Origin: Micropterix aruncella
Taxonomy: Eukaryota; Arthropoda; Insecta; Lepidoptera; Micropterigidae
Length of the DNA stretch: 64,000 nucleotides
NCBI GenBank assembly: GCA_944548615.1
Contig: OX155957.1
Span: forward strand, 26,736,863-26,800,862
Direction of reading: 5' to 3'
Shown: positions 26,401 to 38,400 of the stretch, in pieces
Layout: each line of letters starts with the position of its first letter
Position numbering within the stretch: the first letter of the stretch is position 1
Made by a program: the position numbers and the translations under genes
The notes under the pieces: generated by a model
The model's database searches: none
What the model saw: only the letters and a program-made list of their open reading frames with translations
Told to the model about the DNA's origin: nothing

Positions 26401-29400
26401 TATTCTTTTTATGATTACTATAGTAGTTCCATAGTTATAGTACTTTTTGTCGAGCGCGGCGATATTCCCAGAAATTGACGCATTCTGCCATGAAATTATG
26501 CCGCTACTCAAAGGGTTAAAAGCTGTATACCAAATTAAAAATTGACATTTTATGTAAATAATTTGAAATAGTAAGAGCTATGATTTGAAAATTTGTTAGT
26601 TATTATATTATTATTTTATACCTTATTGCCCTGTTTAGAGCACCATCTACAGTGCGCCGCCATATTGTTATACCATGAAAGTCGCCATATTGAACATAGT
26701 AATAGAAGATCAATCAATTTTTGAAAGTATGAGTAATTTACACATTGCATTTTGTAGTAAAATCCTGGTTGCCAAATTGTAGTATGGAATTGAACATTGT
26801 CCAAACACTGTCCGAACTATAAAGCGCTTAATTATTACAGATTGAAGCCTGTCAATTAAAAATTTAAATTTTTATGTAAATAATGGGCCTGATTGCGTTT
26901 CTTTGTGAACTAAAACTGAAATTAGTTGGAGCGAACAAGACAGAGCAATACGTTAGAGCGGAATATGAAACGAACAATCGTCGATAAAAACTACCTGTTG
27001 AACTTGTACTCGTCCGAATAAATTTTAACACATTTCGTGCGGTGTTAGATTCAGATGCTTTACTTTTTGCGGATAGTTTTAATGCGAGAAAGTGAGAACC
27101 ATTCATTTCACATTCCGCTCTAGTGTATTGTCTTGTCTCATTCACACGGACTTATTTCCGATTTTAGTTCACGAAGAAATGCAATCGAGCCTCATATTGA
27201 AAAATTAAGAACTATGATTTAAGAATTCGTTTGTTATTATATTAGTTTTTTATTTTGAGATAGGATACCATGTAGAGCGCCATCTATAGTGCGCCGCCAT
27301 ACTACCATACAATGAACGCCGCTATTTTAAGCATAAGAGAAGAGTCATGAATATTTGGTGCTTTAAGTGCCATCTACACGTTGTGTTTCGTAGTAAAATC
27401 CTAGCTACTAAATCGTAGTACGGCATTGAGCAATTTAATAAGCTATTTAAATAATCAGTTCTGTCGTTTTTGTTGTTATTATTAATAATAATTAAGCAAT
27501 CTATCTTGTTTTCAAACTTGTAGTTTTATGAAGCATCTCTTACTACTACCATAGTGAGATGACTTGGCGAGAGAGACAATGTATCTACATATTTATGTTT
27601 TTACGAAAATAGTATTGATCATATTTATTTTACACCTACAGTTGTCCCAAACAGCTCAACAACAGCTTCAAAGGGAGCATAATAGGGATCCGGTTTTACT
27701 AGAGCGGATGAATTTCCGATGCAGCCGCGCCGGCCAAGGAGACAGGGATAACAACATCCCTCGGGATTGCGTCCAGTTCTTTGCACCCGGTAAGTAGAGA
27801 TCACTATCGGCATATAGATATTAACACAGGAGACTCATTTTCATTCCGTTTCATTTTTTTCATCGACAACAAAAAATATTCTTCTTCTTAAAGGGCCATC
27901 TCCTATTGGAGGTCGGCGGTCATTATGGCCACTTGGGCCTGTGATGTTGCGGCGCGGAACAACTCGGTGGTGCTTCAGTTGAGGTTTTGTAGCCAGTGGG
28001 TTCTTCTTCGGTCAGGTCTTCGGTGTCCTTTTATCTTTCCTTGCAGGATTAATTGGAGAAAGTGATATTTGTTACCACGCATTATGTGGCCCATGTATTG
28101 TAATTTCCTTGTTTTTATGTTCTTCAATAATTCCAATCCTTTGTGCATTCTTTGCAGCACCGTCTCATTTGTGGCTAACAGATATTTTTAGTATTCTCCT
28201 GTAAATCCACATTTCGAAAGCTTCGAACCTTTTACATACAGTCTGGGTTAGTGTCCACGTTTCTATTCCGGACAGGAGGACTGAAAATATGTAACACCGC
28301 ACCAGGCGGCATCTAGTGGAAAGTTTGAGACTATGGTTGCAGAAGAGTTGGCTCATTTTGATAAATGCAGCTCTAGCTTGTTCGATGCGACATTTGACTT
28401 CCACACTATGGTCTTTTTGATCATTCACAATACAGCCGAGGTATTTATATTGGCGAACCCTCTCCAGAGGTTGGTTCTTGATGTAGAGGGTGGCAGCTGA
28501 CAATGTATGTCCGACAACCATGAACTTCTTATTTTGTGCACTGATCGACTAAACCCGATTAAGCAGACTTTGTAGGTCTTCGATAGAGCTGACAAGGAGA
28601 ATAGTATCATCGGCGTATCGAATGTTGTTGAGGGGTCTCCCATTTACGACGATCCCAGTTGCCTATTCAAGGGTTTCTGACTGATTAAACACTAGATTGG
28701 AAAATTTCATTCTGCAGTATCAAGTAATTATTAGACAATTTTATCAATGTCTAAAGAATCATAAAGAATACACTTTATAAAGAATAAATACATTGAAAAT
28801 TGAAATTCACATTGAAATAGGGTCTCCCTTATCCCAGCTGAAGTCTACTCTTTGAGACATTGAATGATAATCGTTACAAAAAATCGACCCGGCAAAAATC
28901 CATGTACTTGATCATTGATGATGTTGTGCTGGGACTGGAAAGTCACAGTTCTTTGACAATGATTTGTTCCATAACTTTAGACCGGCAATACACGTCAGAT
29001 TTTTTCTATACGATAGTCGGATCAGACTATTAGAAGGCGCTCTTGCCATACATTTGTTTGAACATTTAATACACTTCCAATCCGATAGTCATTTAATACA
29101 CTTCGGATCAGATGTGTATTGACTGTTCAAACAAATGTATAGCAAAAGTGCCTTCCGATAGTCTAATCAGACTATCGTATAGATGAATCTGACATGTATT
29201 GTTGGCCTTACAAATGATGCTGGTGAGGCTGATGGGACAATAGAGATAGAAATCGAAATATATTTATTGTCCGAATTATGGTGTAATTTTTAGGTTGATA
29301 ATGTATGACACTTGGTTTCTCATAATTCAATGTTATGGTAACAGATTGCCAATGTTTACTTCTTCAGTAAGTGAGTGACATTTAATTAGTTTATATCATT

Positions 29401-32400
29401 ATTGTACAGGTTTACCTATAATATCTAGTAACTGATATTAAATATAATAAAATGTAATTGGAAAAAAAACCTAAATTCACAAAATCAAAAATCACAGTAA
29501 AAATCTTCTGTTATTAAAACATTGAAATATATATTTAAAGAACCTGAAACAATATATTTGCAAATTATATAAAATTGACGCCTGAAAAAAATCAGGATTA
29601 AATAATAATTGATCCTGGAATGTTCTGGAACTTACAAGAGAAATAATTTATCAATAACATTAAAATATGAAATAGTTTGACGTAATCAGCTTTATCACTC
29701 TGCTTGCTTTCAGTCCGACGGTACTTTGCCAGTGCATAATAATTGTTGAATTAATTTAGCCATTGTGTTAAAAAAATCCACCACATCCCTGTTACGGGCT
29801 ACAGCCAACGTTTACTTGCTGGTTTGGTACCACTAAAAAATGACTCCCTTAATTCCTCTCGACAGGTCATCTATCGGCTCTTCCCGATGATAGCATCCAG
29901 AAGAAAGCGACTACCTACCTGACGTTCAGCGCGGATGGCAACGAGCTGCTGGTAAACTTGGGCTCGGAGCACGTTTACCTGTTCGATATCAACGGCCACC
30001 GGCGGCCGCAGTTGCTCGAGAGCTATATCATCGAGCACAATCACGGCAACAAGACTGTCGCTCCTTCGACTAACGGTTACAGCGGCAAAAACGGCGCCAG
30101 CGATAAGCGGAAAAACGGCACTTCAGTCATCAATGGTGTCGATAAGGAGTATACGTTGCCTCCTGATGTTAAGAAAATTAAGGAAATAGTGAGTGATCTT
30201 TGTTTTTCTGTACTCATAGTACTGTTGTGTTAGGTCAAAACACTGCAACTTAAAAATGGCTTTATGGGGTAAATGGGATTCAAAAACTGAATCTATCTAC
30301 TAGGCAGGCATGTTTTGCAATATCTAGCACTATCTAGGCAGGCATGTTTTTGATTTTGTTATAAAAATATAGCCGGTGTAGTTTCTGTCTGATATTTTGG
30401 AGCAGATATATGAAACAGACATGTCGCATATAAGAAATAGACTGTATCTCACGAGACAAGAAACGGACTGTATACAGTTAGAGGTGTCGTTTTAAAGATA
30501 ATGATTTTTCTGTCTCCCGTGAGGTGAACGTAGAAAACTTGGGGACGAGTACAAACCTACCGTCCAGCAAAGCCAACATGCCCATCAGAGGCACTGGGAA
30601 GGTAACCCAGCGGCCAACCTCACCCCCTGACTACCAGTTTTGGCAGATATCTCTGTCTAGATATATCATCATTTGCATCTACAGGTTATACAATGTTGCA
30701 ATGTCTTATACATAATTAATTTATCTACAATGAGATAGACCCCCCCCCCCTTCCCACTTTCCCATCTAGGATCACTGAAAAAAAGTTTTAAGATTTGGGT
30801 TACAGTATTGAAAACGTTACATTCCCACTGTGATGATAGCAGGGACCTAACGGGACCGTGCAGTTTTGGTCTGATGGCCTTGCTTGAGTTTTTAAGGCCG
30901 GCCCAAGTCACAGTTTAGCTACCATCCGGTAGCCTCCTGGAAAAGGGACACTTAGGTTCGATCTGGAGAACACCTCGAGCAAAACTGGGCGGTTTGTGCA
31001 CTGTGTGGCGTCAGACAATCGATTGTGCACTCCTGCGAATAACCGGGGGAGTCTGGGATTGTACGTTTTCTAAGCAGCGGGGTAGTTGTTGACCTGATGT
31101 CAGCCATCTTTGAAATAATCCGTTGGCCACTTAATTCCTGGTCATATTAACGGGCAAAGGGTCCGCGATAAATTCGAACTGATTTACATCTTACATCAGG
31201 TAGAGGCTGCGCCAGCGACTTTGAATCTGTGACCAGACTTGAGAATAGAGAAATCCTTCCAAATCTGAGTAAGGAAGTGAGGTCAGCCTGCTGTTTGCTC
31301 GCCCTGTTGGAGTTGGCCACGAAGAACTATTTGTTCTATGTCGGCCATACTCACAGGTCAACACCCATCCGGCGGCCTCCGCGCATGAAGTGTGAGCCCG
31401 GGCAGGACTCCCAGGAGGCAATCTTCTGGTGCTCCTGGACGGTTTGCGCACCGTGCGGTGTCAGCCAATTCATTGTATATTCTGATTAACAATCAGGGGA
31501 GTCTGGAAACATTACTGTCTCCTATAGAGCGGGGGTAGTTGCTCACCTCACGGCGACTGCTCGAAACGACCATCGGCTACCCGATTTCGGGTGAACAGCC
31601 GGGAAAATGATGCCGTAGTCCGCGATAGATTTGGTAGACACCGTTTCACCGCTACGTAAGAGAAAGGACCGCGCAAGCGACCACGAACTCGTAACCAGTC
31701 GGGAGACCGGAGTAATCTGGTTGCAACTGGTAGTAAGGTCGCGACTGTCGTCCCGCTGGGTAACATACCTGGCTATCTCGCGGTAAGGCGTTGGCTTTTT
31801 ACGAGCATGCGGTGGAGCTTGACGGTGGAATGTTTTGTCCTAAGTGTTCTGCGCTCACCTCACGTGAGACAGAACGATCTAACTTCCTTAAAACTTCCTG
31901 AAGTGACGGGTTCGCCCGTTGTAGTTGACAGCTTTAGTTGCTGTTTCCTCTTCCCAGTGCCTCGGGGTAAGGCGTTAGACTCTTACGGGCCGTTGGGGTA
32001 GCTTGACTGTGGATTGTATTTGCCCGCTAAGTCTTTTACATTCACTCCTTGGGAGACAAAATAGCCTGATGTCGTTATATCTCCCTGAGGTGATGGGTTT
32101 GCCCTGACTGACATCCCCCATATGTGCATGGTAGCAAATTCAGAGCCCAAATTTTGCTTTTAATATACCAGAACAGTCATAGTTGCCTTCATTAATTTAT
32201 GTATATATTTATTTTACAGGCTAATGCTCATATGAACCGGAAGAACTACATAGAAGCTTTAGACTTATACAATCTTGCAATATCCAAATGTCCTGATTGT
32301 GCAATTTTGTATTCTAATCGAGCAGCGGCGTTAATGCGAAGGAATTGGTGAGTTGACTATAGAAATGTCATCTATCTTAGGCTTAAAATCTTGCTAGAGT

Positions 32401-35400
32401 GTGACGACATGGGTGAATATTATAGATACAGTTGTTGGTTGCGTTTTTGCTACACATCTAGCAATTAGTACAGTATTATCCGCAAATCTTACATTATTGA
32501 TGTTACACCATTTACCTCGGATATATCTAGTACTCCCTTAAGGATGATTCATGCTACACCGGGCCGGGGCCGGGCCGGGCCCCGGCCGGGACACGGTCAG
32601 ATATCTATAGTATACTTTTGTATGAAGCAATTCATGCTTGACCGTGCTCCGGCCGTGACCGGTCGTGCCACGTCCGGAGCACGGCGTCGAAATGGAGGTG
32701 GATATTGTTTTCCCGGCTCCGGTCTGCTAATCGTTCAATGGGAGAGATATCAGAAATCTTGAATTTTGTTTGGTTAAATCACGTTTTATTTTTCCAAGAA
32801 ATATGCTAAAGCATTCTTTAGACATCCTAAAATAACCGTAAAATTTGCTCTCATCATCTATTAATTCCTTTTAGAGCGTGGCGAATTCTCCCTCCGATTG
32901 TCGTTTTCTCCAGGCTGGATGTACACTCCATCTTCTTTTATTATATTCAGTTCGTGTTTCCAATACTTCGTCTTCAAAGGCAATCGCAATAGCTGCCAAC
33001 TCAAGTTGTGAAAATTGCATTAATAACACACTTATCAATCAAGCGAAAATAGAAATTAAAAAATATTATTATCGCCAAAATAGATGGACGCAACACTAGT
33101 TAGATAAGTTCGCCATTTGTGCATAAATTGTCTTTTTTATAAAACCAGCGTAATATTCATTAAGTTATGTTTTTATAGCACAATAAAGTTATTCTATTCT
33201 ATTCTATTCTACTAGTTATCGCGGACACGGCCGTGGGATAAATAAACTCGGAAACGGCCCGGTCACGCCCGGTGTAGCATGAATGACTGGCCCGGCCGGA
33301 GCACGTTGGAAACGACTCGGCCGGGGCCCGGCCCGGCCCCGGCCCGGTGTAGCATGAATCATCCTTTAACCTGTTAACACGTCCATTACATTATGCGGTC
33401 TAAAAAGCCGCATGCTTGACTTCGCAGATGCGGCAGTCAAAATTGCGCTCTTTCACGGGGGCGACTAGTTCACATTTCTTTGAGTATGACATAGACGAAT
33501 ATACACTTGCGAGCAACTAAATCAACTCACCCCCTCAGTTCGGATAAAAACCAGTTTTTTCCAAAATAGCTAATCGGATGTATACAAAATATATACTTTT
33601 ATGAAAGCCTAATTATTTAGCTTTATAACGACACCACTTTTATAAAAATCCGTTGTGAACTTTTTAAAATAATATTATCTGAACATAAAGTACGCTATGC
33701 ATCGCAAAATGTTTCTGCGTCGCAATCGCCCATAAACCCCCCGGAACCGGTTTATTTTTAACAGTCACTTATCAGTAGTTAACTCAAAATCATCTCCGTA
33801 AGCCAAACTCATTCTTGTCACATAAGTATGGATAGTACGTCAGAAAAATCCGCTCAGGTTATTACTTTGTCAACGTACAGTCGCTTTTCAAGTGGAATTG
33901 AGGACCTATCCGAACCTATCCGACGGCCTCCACGTATGAAGTGCGAGCCTGGGTAGGACTCTGGCTTTATGGTTAGTTTCCCCTGGGAATCAACCTTCTG
34001 GCGCTCCTGGACGGTCTGCGCACCGTGCGGCATAAGCCAATCGATTGCGCACTCTGACTAACAGTCGGGGGAGTCTGAGAGAAAATAGTACTGTTTCCTA
34101 TAGAGCGGGGGTGGTTGCGGACCTTACGGCGACTGCTCTTGAAACAACCATCGGCTACCCGATCCTGGGTGAACAGCCGGGCAAAGGATGACGTGGTCCG
34201 CGATAGATTCGGTATACACCGTTTCACCGCTTCGTAAGGGAGAGGACCGCGCAAGCGACCTCGAACTCGTAACCGATCGAGAGATTGGAGTAATCTGGTC
34301 GCAATTAGAAGTAAGGGCGTGAGTGTAAGCCCGCTGGGTAGCACTCCTGGCTATCTCGCGGTTAAGGCGTTGGCCTCTTACGGGTTTATGGCGGAGCTAG
34401 ACGGTGGACTGTTTTTGTCCTAAGACTTCTGCGCTCACTCCAGGGAGATAGAACGACTAATCGTTAAAAAATTCCTGAGGTGATGGGCTCGCCCGCTGTA
34501 GTCAACAACTCTAGTTGCACTAACACCCCCTACAAAGAAATTTTCGAGGGTTGGAAACATGCCCTCATGAGTCATTCCCATGGCTAGCTTTCTAAGGGTT
34601 ATTGCTGGCATCCTCGGAACTATATTTCAGAACACTGACTTATTATAATTTCATAAAAAAAAACCGAGGCAGCTGATTAAATTACGCACCACGGTTAGGG
34701 CATCTTTTAGCAACGAATCGCCGCAGCTGAAATGTTAAATAGAATATCTTCCAGCTAACCAAGTTTGCTGTTATTTTCAACAGGATTGGGGATATGTATG
34801 CGGCCATACGTGATTGTTATATAGCTGTGAAATTGGATCCTGGCCATGTGAAGTCGCACTTTCGCATAGCCAAAGCGCTAATGGAGTTGCAAAAGCCTAG
34901 AGAAGCTCAAGAGTGCATCCTGTACCTCAAGGCCAAATTTCCCAAACAAGCTGATTCGCATGCAGTTAATCTTCTGCAGAAGGACGTCACTGATGCCATC
35001 AGCCAGTTGGAAACTATAGACGATGAAGGTATGTAGCTATACTCGGACTTTTTGATGATGTTGAGTCGGTTGCTCGACTACCCATACTTATAAATAAGAT
35101 AAAAACCGATTCACCCCATGAATGAAGTTCATGAGGATATTTTGAGAAAAATAATTTTTGGTCATTCATTGTAACTTTACTTTCCGCGGCAAACGCATTT
35201 TTTTTTTGTTGAGATGTATCCATAAATATTAATTTTGAGCCCGCCTGAGACGGTTAAAACCATTTCCAGATTGGAATCTGTCGGTGCGTGTGTCTGTATG
35301 TCTGCGTATGTGTGTATTTCTACACAATGGGCTCGATTGCGTTTCTTCGTATACTAAAATCGGAAATTAGTCCGTGTGAACGAGACAGGGCAATACGCTA

Positions 35401-38400
35401 GAGCGGAGTGTGAAATGACTGGTTGTCACTTTTTCGTATTAAAACTGCCCGCCAAGGTCAAATCTTACACCGCACGAAATATGCTCGAATTTATTCGGAC
35501 GAGTATACGTTCGGCAGGTAGTATTTATCGACGATCGTTCGTTTCATATTCCGCTCTAACGTATTGCTCTGTCTCGTTCGCTTGGACTAACTTTAGTTTT
35601 AGTTCACAAAGAAACGCAATCGGGCCCAATATCACCCAAACGCGTAGTCCGATTGAACTGAAATTTTAGCATGCAAGCATAATTTGTCATGGCAAGAGTT
35701 GAAAAGGTTGTGGTTGAAATCAGTCCACCAGGGGGCGCACAAGTCATATTTCAATCTTGAAATATTGGGCTTAGAGTTTTTAAATTTGGTACACATATGC
35801 CTTTTTGGGCCTAAATCACATTGTGAAATTTAGGTTGGAGTATCTCATATACAAGCTACACCAATAATATTTAAATTCCGTCATACATTTTAATCAAATA
35901 ATAATGCCTCGGGCTGTGTGGTTCGTTTCTTGGCTAAGTGCCAACAGAGAGGGCGGAACCCAACTGAGAGAGGGCGCACGTCGATTTTATTTATGAAATT
36001 AATATTCAGATTTAGTCAGCCCTTGGCTGGGTAAGTCAGGGTGATACAACCGGTTTTTTTCTTATTCATTCCGGACACTTTCAGTTGTATTACTATTGTT
36101 ACTAAGACGGTTTGTATCAAATCGTGGGCAAAAAGTATAGTAGAGTACTGTGCGAATTAATTGGAACAAGAGTATTTTCCTTTGAATAGTGCTTTATTGG
36201 ACATAAATATATAAAGATAGTACTGGTAGTTATAGGTTGTTAGTTTTAATATAGAATGTGTCCTCCTTTTGTGTTGATATCACCTTTCACACTTGTAGGC
36301 ATAGAATTTACCAGGCTTTGACAGCTTCCTTTCAGCTCATCATTGTGAAACCAGACTTGGTTTACTGGACTGATCATGGTTTTTTGGTCATCATGATGAT
36401 TAGGAGCAATATATTGACATCTTATCAAACCATAATATGATAAGGGAGCTCCACAAGGTCTATTCTTCCGAGGGAATTTTTTAACAGGATCTCGCCCCAT
36501 GCCATTTTTTGAAAAAAGTGAAACAGTTTTTCATACAGAACCAAATTACTGTGCTTGAATGGCCCGGAACTCCCCCGATCTCAACCCAATCGAAAACCTC
36601 TGGTCCATTTGCAAAAACGGCTCTCCAAGATGGATTGTACAAAGAAAACCAAGATGTGCAGTAATTCAAGTCTGGTTTCACGATGATGAACTGAAAGGAA
36701 GCTGTCAAAATCTGGTAAATTTTATAGCTATTGAAAGGTGTTATCAACGCAAAAGGAGGACACATTCTTTATTTAAACCTACACTCTATATCTACCAGTA
36801 CTGTTTTTTGTATATTTATGTTTAATAAAGCAATTTTCGAAGACAAATACGCTTTGTTTCAATTAATTTCCACGGTACTGTACATAGCTACAACGTATAC
36901 AAAAAAAGTATACTACAAGCTAGCTGCAAGTTTACAATTGTTTTCCCTTTCAGAAACTGAAGAAGTCGCCATGTTGGTGAGCCAACTAGAGAAGGTGGCA
37001 CGGCCCTCCGCCACAGACTACACTTATAGATTTTTAGGACACTGTAATACAACTACTGATATTAAAGAAGCTAATTTCCTCGATCCTGCTGGCAATTTTA
37101 TCGCCGCTGGGTAAGTTTCAGTTATATATATAGAGGATTTGTTATGCCAATTGTAGAGATTGGTGATGATGAATTAGACGAAGAATAGCCTCTATCAATC
37201 CTATTCCCCGAGTGATATCTACCTCCATAGGTGTTCTATGAAAGTCTCTTTTGGATATATGACTTTATTGAAAGTTCTTTGTTCGGCAAAGTGAAAAGGC
37301 GTGTGCTTGCACTTACTGAGGCTTGTGCTGAAAGATTTATTCGCGACTTCTTTGAGTGTTAGGTGGAATAATGTAGGGACTTGCATTGATGCGGTACTTT
37401 ATCGTTTGCATAATGCATTCGTGTATTATTATTTGTGTGTTATAAGAGGCCAACGCCTTAACCGCGAGATAGCCAGGAGTGATACCCGGCGGGCCTACAC
37501 TCACGCCCTTACTTCCAATTGTGACCAGATTACTCCAGTCTCTCGATTGGTTACGAGTTCGATATCGCTTGCGCGGTTCTCTCCCTTACGAAGCGGGGAA
37601 ACGGTGTTTACCGAATCTATCGCGGACCACAGCGTCCTTTGCCCGGCTGTTCACCCAGGATCGGGTAGCCGATGGTCATTTCAAGAGCAGTCGCCGTAAG
37701 GTCCGCAACCACCCCCGCTCTATAGGAAACAGTACTGCTTCCAGACTGCCCCGACTGTTAGTCAGAGTGCACAGTCGATTGGCTTACACCGTTCGGTGCG
37801 CAGACCGTCGGACCTACAGTATAAATTACTACAGTCAAATTTTTGTTTGCAGGTCTGACGATGGAGCGATGTATATATGGGACCGTAAGTCAGGATGTAC
37901 GGTTAGAGTACTTCTAGGAGACGATCACATTTTAAATTGCATTCAGCCGCATCCTTCTACTTGTTTGATTGCTACTTCTGGAATAGATCCTGTCGTCAGG
38001 TTGTGGAGTCCTGTCGGAGAAGAAGACGAACAGGTACAAAAAGTATCTTATAATATACAATCAGAATTAACTCCTGTTCAGAAAATAACCCAAAGTTATA
38101 AATTACACTGAAACGGAGTTGACAGCATGCCTTCTGAAGAAAAAAAGACTGGTCTTCAAATTCTATGTAAATTTGTTTAGATGGGTTCTAACAAATCGGC
38201 CGAACAGTCGAGGTCAGACCTCCGTTCTGACAAGTGCGGACCCCAAAACGATGCCTGCTAGAAGAGAGATATATGTCCGCAAGTGGGGGTGTATCGACAC
38301 GTGCTATTTATCGGCCCACTCGTTCACATTATGACAGTCCGAGCGTTCCGCAGTGACAAGCCGTCCGTCCAAAAACACAGGTCCTATTTTTTAACCGGAT

